Assembly: GCA_947652605.1 (NCBI GenBank)
Contig: OX393583.1
Span: 13,433,222 to 13,497,221 of the forward strand
DNA length: 64,000 bases
Reading direction: 5' to 3'
DNA from: Elmis aenea
Lineage: Eukaryota; Arthropoda; Insecta; Coleoptera; Elmidae
Shown piece after piece: positions 30,901 through 42,900 of this stretch (within the stretch, counting starts at the first letter, position 1; each line of letters starts with the position of its first letter). Under the pieces are notes generated by a model. It was not told the origin of the DNA. It searched no databases and worked only from the letters and a program-made list of their open reading frames with translations. The translations under genes and the position numbers were made by a program.

Positions 30901-33900
30901 AATCATTTTACATGTTCACTGCCTACTAATAGATGGGAGTTATCCCGTGTTGATGTTCATTTTTTTTCAATGTGACATTTAAGAGTTGTCTCGTATCGTT
31001 AGTGTAGCAGTTATTAGCCAGTTACAAATTTTAAAAACAAAATCTCAAGAGTTTGTCAAATAAAATTTATTGTTTGTTATACGTATAAATATCTCTCTCG
31101 TTTCGATCAAAATTTTTGTTTGAGTTTATTATAAATTTCAAAAACAATGTTTTCTAATGAAGAAATATTATCAGGCTTTTTGGTATACACCTTATCTTTA
31201 AGCGTACCCCACAAAAAAAATCAAGTGGTGTTAAATCCGGTGATTTGGCCGGCCATCTCACAGTGTCATAGTAGGTATAAAATGGGGCTCCGGATGTGAA
31301 ACCGCAAGTGCTAATCTTATGGACATCCGGTTTTTAGAATTCTCCATAAGACTCAATGTGTTAGAAAGAGATAGTGTGCGAGAAAGAGAGAAGATGGGTG
31401 GGCGTGGCTTAATGGCGTTGGTGCTCGATGATTGGGTGCGTGAATAAAGATGGCGCATGTGGCCGGGAAGGCGGCGTGGGGATAGGCGTGGCTTATCGGA
31501 TGCGCGCGCGCGGCGTAGAGAAAGAAGATGGCGTGTTTGTTGTGTTTACAAACAAATAATCTGTCAACAACACGTGGTGATAAGAAATAATAATTACAAT
31601 GATGTGTTAGGTAGCGCCACCTGTGGGAGTTTGTTGGTGGTGGTGGTATTACAGATTTCTGCTGCTGCTGCTGCTGCAAATAGAGAATTGTTTTTATTTT
31701 ATAAGAGATGGCGATTGTTGTATAAAATAATAATAATGTTGGAGAACGTGAGAGGGATGACAGCTAACGCCATCTGTTGCGAATGATGGGTGTGGCTTTG
31801 TGGCGTTGTATGATTGTACGTGAGAGGGATGACAGCTAGCGCCACCTTTTGTGTTTGATGTGAGTGTGGGAGTTTGGTTGTAGTGGGTATTACAGATTTC
31901 TGCTGAAGTGAAAGTAGTTTTCTTGTTGCGGTATTTTAATGCATGTTGAAATTCATGTTTTAATGTATGTTGAAATTTGTTGTCGATGTGTTGTAACGTG
32001 TTGAAACTTGTCGTTAACGTGTTGTAACGTGTTGAAACTTGTCGTCAACGTGTTGTAACGTGTTAAAACTTGTTTGTAACGTGTTGAAACTTGTCGTCAA
32101 CGTGTGTAACGTGTTGAAATTTGTTTGTAACGTGTTGAATCTTGTCGTTAACGTGTTGTAACGTGTTGAAACTTGTCTGTAATATATTGAAACTTGTCGT
32201 CGACGTGTTGTAACGTGTTGAAACCTGTTTGTATTGTGTTTAAACTTGTCTGTGTTGAAATTTGTCTGCTACTCGCTTCCACTCGAATTTTAAATAATAG
32301 TGGCGGATGTTGCGATGATTTGTGAAGAAATAAAAATTAAAAAAAAAGATGAACAAATTGATAATAATATTAATAATAATAATATTTTCGAAGTGAAGAT
32401 GAATTCCGAAATAAAATATCATCTTACTAGAGCGAAAATCGTGTCGATAGGATTAAACCCGCTTAGCGGATTTATTCCTACGATAAAATTATCCGGTCAC
32501 ACTATGGGGGCGAAGCATTTATCTACGAGTTATATCTATTTGGATCAAGAAGATTGGACGCATGTTAAACCGGTGTTATTGTCTGAGAAAATCAATAAAT
32601 ATTTTGTGCATTGTCCACCAACAACAATAACAACAAAAACATCAACAACATCAACGATACATCACAAAAATTTAAAACAATGTTTTCGCGATTGTTCGCA
32701 ATGTCTCTCACAATTGGTAAAAGAACAACAACAACAAAAGGACAAGAATATGTTACAAAATCGCGAAAATCTGCTGATAAGCGATCATCTTGAAATTTAT
32801 ATTGAAGAATGTCGTGGCGAATTAAAACCAATAAAATTAACTTTGGTCATGCGGTCGAAAACGTGCGAAATAAAATATTCTAAAAAAGAAGTTTTAAAAT
32901 TAATTAATCATCTCGAGTTGATAAATTATCGCATGCTGATTTGGTCTGTTTTAAAATTTAATAGATTTTATAATAGTGTATTAGAACATATTGTAAATAA
33001 AAATAAAAGTCGAAAAATTAAATCTAAAAAAGATATGAATTATTTATGTAATCACGAAATCAGTCAGGTAATTACTGATTCTAAAATATCACCTCCCGTG
33101 CAACCGTACTATTTAGAAAATGCTACAGCATTAATTGAAATTATGATTTACCAAGAACAAAGATTAATGAACGATATGAAAGAGATGATAATGTACATGA
33201 ATGAATTAGGCCGTCAACCTTTAATGGAAACAATAAGGGAAGTTGACGCGGTGTATTCAGACGATAACGCCGTGTCTTCACCACAAACAAATTAAAGTTA
33301 TTTTATAGACGAATTTATTTTTAGGGTGTAATGAAAAAAATGTATTTATTTATAAATAAAAAACGTTTTAAAAAGTTAATAGTATTTTATTTTTTGATAC
33401 AATTAATTATAAAAATAATCGAATAAATTTCATTGAGCTGGCGGTGTGGTTAGCAGTACATTCCCCAGAAGAAATAGATATTGGTGGTGTAGGAGAAGAA
33501 AATGGAAGTCGCGACCTCATAATGACGAAAAATTATTGTCAAATAATTGTCAAATTCATTAGCTCGAATATCCAGTTTTCAAGTTCTTGTCGAATTGCAG
33601 TCATGTCTTCATGGGTTCTCTGAAAATATAACAAGTGACCAATATCATTCGTATTGTCCACGAACACAATCCTACGAAAATAACGATGAAGTGCGAATTT
33701 TAATTCAAAATCAGGATATTTTCACCTTGCCAAGCGAAAGTTACATTTATATTCAAGGAAAACTCAACTTTGCGGATGATGTTGTCGTTGAAGTGACAAA
33801 CAACTCTATTTGTTTTCTTTTTGATCAAATTCGTTATGAATTGAACTCTATTGACGTTGACAAAGTTAGAGACGTTGGAATAACTACAACTCTCAAAGGA

Positions 33901-36900
33901 CTCGTATCGCTAAATCCAGGAGACAATTCACTGGGGCTTGCGGGATGGTGTTCGCTTGCAATAGGTGGTGGTGAATCGCTAATATTCTCCAGCGATAAAA
34001 AACATTTCACCGCATGTATACCACTACGATTGATTTCCGGCTGGTTCGAGGATTACCGGAAGCTTGTTGTTTTTTCTAAACAAGAACTAATTTTATTACG
34101 CTCTCGTTCAGATGTCAATGCCTTCAAAACGAATCGTGCGAATGCAGTCACGACCACTATCGATAAATTAGAATGGAGGATGCCACATATTACAGTCAGC
34201 GATAACGTCCGTTTACAATTGCTTAAAAGCATTAACGCCAATAAGCCAATATCAGGTGCCTTTAGAAAATGGGAATTATTCGAACTTCCATCATTGCGAC
34301 AAACTACAAAAGACCTCTGGTCGGTTAAATTGAGCTCGAATTTGGAAAAGCCTCGTATGGTCGTTGTAGCCTTCCAAACAAACCGTAAAGATCAACACGA
34401 TAAAAATGCCTCCATATTCGACCATTGTAGCATCAGAAACATGAAAGTTTTTTTGAATTCGGACTCTTATCCTTATAATAATCTTAATTTGGAAATTGAT
34501 GATAACGAAAACTTTGCGGTAATTTATCAAATGTATTCGACATTTCAAAGTAGTTATTACAATATTCAAACATACGACGTTCAACCTATGTTAACATATT
34601 CACAATTCAAACAGTGCCCTATCTATCTATTTGACTGAAGTAAGCAAATTGAGAGTATCAAAGCAAGTTCAGTTGATTTGAAAATCGAAATGGAAGCCGA
34701 TAAGCCATTTCCTGCTTAAACAAAAGCTTATTGTTTAGTCCTTAGCGATTCAATAATCACTTATACACCACTTACAGGATTAGTTCGTAAACTTATTACT
34801 TAAAATTTTATTGATGTACCGCAAAAAATGTATGTTATGATCATATATAAATAAAATGAAATAATAAATCTATTTGTGTTTTATTTTATTTAATTTTATA
34901 CAACACCAAAACATTTCTCTATTTATCATACAAACACCAGCAGAAATCTGTAATACCACCACCACCAACAAACTCCCACAGGTGGCGCTACCTAACACAT
35001 CATTGTAATTATTATTTCTTATCACCACGTGTTGTTGACAGATTATTTGTTTGTAAACACAACAAACACGCCATCTTCTTTCTCTACGCCGCGCGCGCGC
35101 ATCCGATAAGCCACGCCTATCCCCACGCCGCCTTCCCGGCCACATGCGCCATCTTTATTCACGCACCCAATCATCGAGCACCAACGCCATTAAGCCACGC
35201 CCACCCATCTTCTCTCTTTCTCGCACACTATCTCTTTCTAACACATTGAGTCTTATGGAGAATTCTAAAAACCGGATGTTCATAAGATTAACACTTGCGG
35301 TTTCACATCCGGAGCCCCATTTTATACCTACTTGACATTATTGCCAATACATCTAGGAAAACGATTAGACAGATAATCAGACACAGTTCTTGAATTGTGC
35401 GCAGGAGCACCGTCATGTTAAAAATAATTAAAATTTTCCACTAAATTCAACGGAACTTCATCTAATATGATGTCCAGTTCATTTTGCAAAAATGGCAAAT
35501 ACCGATCACAATTTAAATTGTCACTGTAAAAGTATGAACCAATTATTTTTGTACTACCAAACATTTATCTAAAACATATTCTGATCTCGTCTTTCAATAG
35601 TACGGCGAGGATTATTTTGAGACCAGTAAATATAATTGTGTCTGTTGAATATTCCATTATTTGTGAATTTGGCTTCATCAGTAAATAAAATTGTGTGAGT
35701 AAAATTTGGGTTAGTATTTGTTTCTTCTAAAAACTATCGGACGTAATTTAATCTTCTTTGTAAATCATTAGGATACAAAGTATTCCCAATATGATATGGC
35801 TATTATGGGTATTATATGGCTTAAATTGATTGTTTTAAAATGTTGAGCCTTTTCAGTTGACACCACATTCAAGGGACAACTCCCGGGTAGATGATGTTGG
35901 TTTATAATTTACGTATGCCAGGACTATCTCTTCATCTTCTTGCTTAAATTTAATTTTCAAACCTTTGGATTTTGTAAATGACCCTAATTTTTTTAAATTG
36001 GTTTCTAATGAAAATAATTTTTTTCTTGGTTGACTCCTACCATAAATCTTTGCAAATACATTTCACTTGAATTTCTACTATTTCTATTACAGGCGTAGTA
36101 ATAAAAAAGCATGGCGTTTTTATCTTCATTAAAAAACATTGTTTTTGAAATTTACAATAAACTCAATCAAAAATTTTGATCAACACGAGAGAGATTTATA
36201 CATATAACAAACAATAAATTTTATTTGACAAACTCTGAGGTTTTGTTTTTAAAATTTGTAACTTTCTAATAACTGCTACACTAACGATAAGAGACAACTC
36301 TTAAATGTCACATTGAAAAAAAATGAACATCAACACGGGATAACTCCCATCTATTAGTAGGCAGTGAACATGTAAAATGATTTTTCCTTATTTAAAGAAA
36401 AACTACAAGAGTAAAGCATAACAAACCTTATATCATTGAAACGAGAAAAAAATAACCTTTTTAATAAGACCACAGCCAACTATGACTTCCATTTAAAAAA
36501 ATGCAAGTTTGTGCTATAACTCGGAAATCGAGAGTGCTATGAAAATTCCGTTAACATATTTAAAATCTACGTAAAAACATCTATAAAAGCCAATTTTTAT
36601 TTTGGTTCTAACTCATATGGTTACGGAATTAATCAAGTTTGAAAAAATCGACCTTTTTCAGTTTTTTCAAAATATTTCAGAAAGTTGATGACGTAGGTCA
36701 AATTTGAAAATCGCATCAGATTTCCCTTTAAATTCTGCACAAATTTGCTAATTTAAACGTTTCTGTATCTCTAATATTAACGGAGATACCCATACAACAG
36801 GTTAGAAAAATGGGCACCCGTATTGAAAATGTATTTATTAAGATTTTTCTTGGTGAAAATGCCTACTTTTTGAATTTTATTTTTTATGCCACGAAGGGGG

Positions 36901-39900
36901 AGGGGAGATGACTGCGATTAAGTATCCCGCCAAAGTTTTGAAAGAGTTAAAGTAACCCCCAACCACGAAAAGGTTGGACATCACTGCACTAGGGTGTGCT
37001 AAAATGTGTAAAATAAAAATAAACTAAGAGCACGGGCAAATAATCTCAAATGAACATATAATAATTTTGACAACAAAAAATATTTTTAGGGTAAAACTTC
37101 ATTAATACTCACCGTAATTTTAATTTTGCTTTTAATGTCGATCAGTTCTTGACGAAGAGTTTGTGTCAAGGCAGTGACGGCGAACTTCGAAGCTGGATAA
37201 ACATTTAGGTCAGGAACGCGCGCGACAAAATGGCCAAGTACACTGTTAATATGAATAACATGTCCGTCCACATTATTTGCTCTCATATCTTTAACCGCTT
37301 CTTGAGTGGCAATAGCCAAACCCAAGACGTTAGTCTCAAAAACTCTTTTCCATCCCGACGCATCACCCTCGAGCAAATTCGATGGGGATGAAATGCCAGC
37401 GTTGTTGATAAGGATGTGAACTGGACCTAGATTTTCTTTAACCCACTTGAAGGCCGCTTTTATGTCTTCTTCCTTGCTTATATCTGCCTTTATGGCATAC
37501 AATTTACCAGCTTTTCCTTCGAGTTTTTTGGCAAGTTCTTCTACGCGTTCTTTCCTGCGTGCTAATCCTACCACCTGAAAAAATAACATTCTCAAATGTT
37601 TTTAGAAAACTGCCTGAGTTATTCGAGCGATTTGTTTATTAACCCCTATTCTCCGAAATTAAGAAATATTTATCAAAATGTTTTGAAATTCAATCAGTTG
37701 TTTAAAAATGGCCATAGATACATGAAAAATCACTTTTTATTAAATTACAGGACGCAGGTCCTGACTTAGGAGCTGTCGTTATATGACGACGCTAGGGGAA
37801 TATGAGTACAAATAATAATAATCTTGGTATGTTTTATAATTTCAGATTTATTTGTGAAAGTATATTACAATGTAAATTAAATTTGAGACATATAAACTAT
37901 AAACTTATAAACTACGATAAGGTTGAAAGCAAGGTATATATAGGATATTGGTCTAGCAAGTAAAGCACTGTAGATGAACATTTACCAAATTTACTCTCCA
38001 TTATTTCATTTCCTCGATAAGTTTTTCCTTGGTAAGGATCAAAGGCGATTATCTAACCAGATGGTGAATTTTGACACCAAACCTTGTATCCAAATCGTAT
38101 TGGTTTATTTCTAATCGCTTGCTTACATCCGTGCCTACCGAAGTATTCCACCATTGCCTCATCATGCGATATTGCTGAGGTGGGTGTATAATTTTCCATA
38201 CATTTTTTTTGAATATATGAAATTAATGGTCGTAATTTGGAAAACTTATCGAGCTTGTCTACGTTTAAATTTGATTTAAAATGAAGTGATTTCATGATAT
38301 TATCAAATCTATCCCTCCGCATAGATTCATATATCGCAATGTTGCGCAAATCACTACATGTAGGGGAAGGTGGTATATACTGGGACACGTTTTTTAAATT
38401 TTGCGTAACTTTTGAACGGTTTAATTTGCATACCTCAAATTGATATGAGATATTCATATTGCTTTAGTTTATCATTGCATATACAAAAAAATATTTTTTT
38501 AAATAAAGGTTCACAAATAGAGGGACTGTCCCACTATACACCACTTGTCCCCACATAAACCACCCCGTGGTACATTGTGGGACAGCAAAAAATATATATG
38601 AAATAAAGCATAAGTAATTAAAAAAAGCTTAATTTTAATTTTTTATTTTAAAAACTTTCACTTTTCATGGGCATTTAGACATTGTACTTTGAAAAATCAA
38701 ACTAAAATTGAAAATGTTTTTTGTTTTTTCAGTGCCCCCAAACGTAGTCGGTGCGCTTAACCTACACAGAATTTTCTTTTTTCAACTCAGTCTTTATCTC
38801 TGTTTTTTGAGAAAGAAAATCTAAAGTCGGAAGTCTTTTTCAGAAAATTTACCTGATTATCATCATTGTCGCACAATGCACCATGTGATCAATTTTTAAA
38901 AGCAACGATTTAATGAAAAACATGTATGATTATTTTAAGTTTTAACATTGTACATACATTTAATATACTGTAAGGTACACCTACACCAAATTTTCTAATT
39001 GTTGTTAAATAAATAAAAAAGTTTAAGCACATAAACTGAATAACCACCAAAAAACAATGCGCAGTTACCAAACATGCCTCACATGTGCAAGTCACTATGA
39101 CATTGTTTACGACACATACTGTAGACAGGATATAATGGGACTGCTTAACCGCTATTTTGATGTAAACAAACTTCAAGTACGGGGTAACAGATGGCCAAAA
39201 TCTCTGTTGTCCCATTATATACCATGTCCCAGAATATACCACCTTCCCCTACTCCAATACATTGCTTTTCCAGGCAATGGATTGTACCCAGAAACAATTA
39301 AAATGGCAAAAAATACTCGCAGTTCCTCTTTGGTTAATTTTGTATCTGGCCAGTTTTTTGATAAGCAATATTCGGAACTGGCAGTAATAATTAATTCGAT
39401 TAAAGTATCATCAAAAAACCGTTCAAAATATTGAACAGCAGTGACTTCATCAATATTTTCTTCTGCCATAAGATGAAATTGACTAGGTTGTATACCGGGT
39501 GTCACATGTTCATGGTACACCCCCTTTTTTTTCTTTAGTTTTGATTTTAAATAAATGAAATTTTAGACATATGATATGTGCAAAAAACCGGGCTTTTTGA
39601 GCCGTTGCACACATTTGTTTCACTTCCGGTTTCGCCGGAAATGACCCTAACTTTGTTATTTTAAATGGAACACCCTGTATATTTTTACATTTTTGGGAAG
39701 AGGAAGTGATTTTTGATACAACTGCACTATTTTCGTTAATTTTTATAACCTCAACATTTTTTTAAAACAAAATTTAGTTTTTTATTAAGGGTGCCGTGAC
39801 CTGCACAAATTGATTTTTATTATGTCAACAATTGTCCAAAAACCGTTTTTGTAAATTTTAAATGACATTTAGGTTACTTTAATCGGCTTTGAAGGTTGAG

Positions 39901-42900
39901 GAATCGGTTTTTTGACAAAAAGTCAATTTTTTTAAATGGAAACATGCTGGTACTAACGGTTATTTAAATGGATCATCTTCTAACGAATCCATCGATACCA
40001 ATAACTTGTATTTTTATTGAATCTACTTCAAAAATTTCAAATTATTGTGAAAATTTATTAAGAGATCCTCTTAATCGCAGTAATCTAATTATGTAAAAAT
40101 GATACCAAAATTTTTAGACTGTCTAATTAAATTACTATAGTAATTAAACATAAAACAACTATCATTTGTTTTGTTGTAGTTATGCACAGTGTACTGCGAT
40201 TAACAGGATCTCTTAATAAATTTTCACAATAATATGAAATTTTTGAAGTAGATTTTTAATAAAAATACAAGTTATTGGTATCGATGGATTCGTTAGAAGA
40301 TGATCCGTTTAAATAACCGCCAGTACCAGCATGGTTCCATTTAAAAAAATGGACTTTTTGTCAAAAAACCGATTCCTCAACCTTCAAAGCCGATTAAAGT
40401 AACCTAAATGTCATTTAAAATTTACAAAAACATTTTTTGGACAATTGTTGACATAATAAAAATCAATTTGTGCAGGTCACGGCACCCTTAATAAAAAACG
40501 AAATTTTGTTTTAAAAAAAAATTTAAGGTTATAAAAATTAACGAAAATAGTGCAGTTGTATCAAAAATCACTTCCTCTTCCCAAAAATGTAAAAATATAC
40601 AGTGTGTTTCATTTAAAATAACAAAGTTGGGGTCATTTCCGGCGAAACCGGAAGTGAAACAAATATGTGCAACGGCTCAAAAAGCCCGGTTTTTTACACA
40701 TGTCATATGTCTAAATTTTCATTTATCTAAAATCAAAACTGAAGAAAAAAAAGGGGCTGTACCACACTTCATTTACACCCGGTATAGTTAAAAATAATTT
40801 AAGGTTATGTAGTACATAAATGACTACAAACAACTTTTATCCGAAATGTTTCTTTTTTGTAAAGTTATCACAATTGACCCGTTACCTTATTTTTTGTACA
40901 CACAATATAATAAACACATTGAAAATAACTCCAAAGATTTTGAATACAAAAATTTTGCCGTTTTACAAATGCATAATGTTATAGAATCAATTAACTGCGA
41001 TAACATAAACAGAGGTTTATAAAGCGGAAATAATTTATTTTCTTACAATTAATATTTGACTGTAAATAAAACATTGTTGATAAAGAAGGCAATGACCGCC
41101 CCAAAAAAGTATCCAGGTCAATTTTCATTAGTATTGTACTTGAGAGATAATTGAACTCCTTATATAATTAGCCGAGTGCTACTTTTTTGATGCTCGTTCC
41201 ACAACAAAGTAAACAAATGTCATGTAACAGTGAAATTATCAACTCATAATACTAAAACGTTATTGTTTCATGTTTTATCGCTATTTTAAAACAATTAAAA
41301 TAATTTTTGTTTATAATATTAAACAATCCACCTAGCCAAAAAAGTAACAATTTATTCCTATTTGGAGGGGCCTAAGAAGGAAGGGAATAGAAATAAAAAC
41401 AATTGACATAATAAAAGCGATCTACGAAAAAACTGTAAAAAATGTAAGAACACAAAATGAAGAATCGGAAGAGTTTGAAACAAAAGAGAGCTTAAAACAA
41501 GGATGAGTGCTCAGTCCATTATTATTCTCACAAGGAAAGGTCACAATACGTTGTCGCTAGAATTTGATTCCGGCTGTGTTTATTACATTAAGGGCATCAA
41601 AACTAAATGTTTTCCAGAGTTATACGTGCCACTGGCCATTACCTTCGGAAAAATAGGGGAAAAACTGAACAGCTGATTAATAAAAGTAATATTTGTGATC
41701 GCGTTGGCCATGAAACCGTCAAAGACAAAATCGAAATTCTTTTATTTACCAATGCGCGCATCCTTTCCAAGTAAATTGGTGCAAAGTTTTTGAAAAAATC
41801 TTAAACGGTTCCGAAGAAAAACGCAAAAAACGAGACCTTTGTAAAAACGGTTTTCCCTATGTTAAACGCCTATGCAAGTCGCATAGATAGAGGAGAAGGT
41901 GGTAATATGGAACCCCAGTTTGTTTTTCTTCGGTAAATCGAAGAGTCGTAGGATTATCTATGAACTTTTTTCATCAATAGGCTCTAAATATATTAAATAG
42001 TTATATACCTGTATGTGGACAAATTTAGAATAATATTGCCAATTTGCATGTAACAAGTAGTTTTCGTAAAAAGGTCAAAATTGCATACTCAAGAAACTAT
42101 GCTGGTAATATGGAACCCCTAAAAAAAGTCAGTATTTTCGAATAAAAACACCTATATTAACATAATCATTAGAAAAATAAGTTGCTTTACGACAAAAGTC
42201 ACAAACATAAGCGTAATTTTCACATGCTTAACATTCACTATGTGCCCATAAGTTGCACATAACACATTGAATCCACAGTTCTCCTTTTTGGTCTTCGGAA
42301 AACCATTTATTGCTATACTTGCTGTTTGGCACTTCACATAGGCTTGGCCAAAAAGTTCAGCAATATCATAAGGGCCTAGAGGACGTTCACTCCGACGCAG
42401 CCACATTCTAATTCGTAATATGGAACTCCTGAATATAATATGGAACCCGGTTCCATATTACCAACGCTAGTGAGTTCCATATTAACAAAAGCGCATGCTA
42501 TTTTATATCGCTTAGTATAATTTCTACCAGTTAATTAAATGGAAACTTATTTATTAAGTTTTGATGAAACGGTAGTATACTGCCTGGCAAAGCCAAAAAA
42601 CCATTAAAAGTATTGCATATAATTGATCTTATTCTGGCACAAATTGACAAAATAAACTTTTGTTTTTTGCTCATTCACAAAAACTCAAAGTATTCGATTT
42701 TTACCGCGTTTTTTGTACTGAAGTTTCGTATATGGTTTTCGCCATGGGTATTACTTGACATTTATGTATTTGGTAAAAGATGTCGATACCAGTTTATTAG
42801 TTAACTGGGGGTTCCATATTACTAGCAGGGTTCCATATTACCACCTTCTCCTCTATAGTAATACAGATAGATATACGACAACTTCTCAATTCATAGCGCT

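Larger units (their letters stand above)
31270..35332 (+). mobile_element. Small Polinton/Maverick-like element with capsid-like gene
   Basis: 4,063 bp, flanked by TGTCAT (31264-31269) and TGACAT (35333-35338), a 6-bp TSD with one mismatch. TIRs are 395 bp each and start AGTAGGTATAAAATGGGGCT. Two genes read on +: an unknown 326-residue protein and a double-jelly-roll capsid-like protein. A 31-bp-unit tandem repeat lies upstream of the first. A 6-bp TSD and long TIRs fit Polintons and related virus-like elements, but usual Polintons are 15-20 kb and encode polymerase B, integrase, ATPase and protease, all absent here. Mobility would therefore need enzymes from elsewhere. It lies in intron 2 of SDR gene B, antisense to that gene. 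Confidence 0.75.
31107..36139 (-). pseudogene. Mariner/Tc1 (DDE_3) transposase pseudogene, split by the Polinton-like insertion
   Basis: On - from ATG 36139, with frameshifts. Recognisable parts are [16 protein letters not shown] and [10 protein letters not shown] (about 35690-35610), [20 protein letters not shown] (about 35417-35360), then, beyond the insertion, [14 protein letters not shown] and, after a one-base slip in a T run, WGTLKDKVY, ending LKQKF and stop at 31107. The catalytic Asp residues of the FTDE, HDGA and SPDLTPLD blocks remain. The Polinton-like element interrupts it at 35332/31270. Joining the flanks through one TSD copy keeps the frame from IGNNV through to RWPAKS. Several internal stops make it non-functional. 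Confidence 0.82.
30462..36820. mobile_element. Mariner-type transposon with ~690-bp TIRs, interrupted by the Polinton-like element
   Basis: Left end CAGGGTGCCCATTTTTCTAA; right end reverse-complements to CGGGTGCCCATTTTTCTAAC. TA flanks both sides (30460-30461 and 36821-36822). Inverted arms run about 30462-31150 and 36127-36820. Without the 4,063-bp insertion and one TSD the element is about 2.29 kb, and it carries one transposase pseudogene on -. Confidence 0.82.

Noticed and set aside
31353..31786. Arg-rich and Ser/His-rich frames in the Polinton-like TIRs
   Set aside because: The same frames occur in both TIR copies because the sequence is repeated and GC-rich; no family resemblance.
31270..35332. 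The capsid-bearing element as a CACTA, hAT or piggyBac transposon
   Set aside because: TSD length is 6 bp rather than 3, 8 or TTAA; tips differ; and neither protein resembles a transposase.
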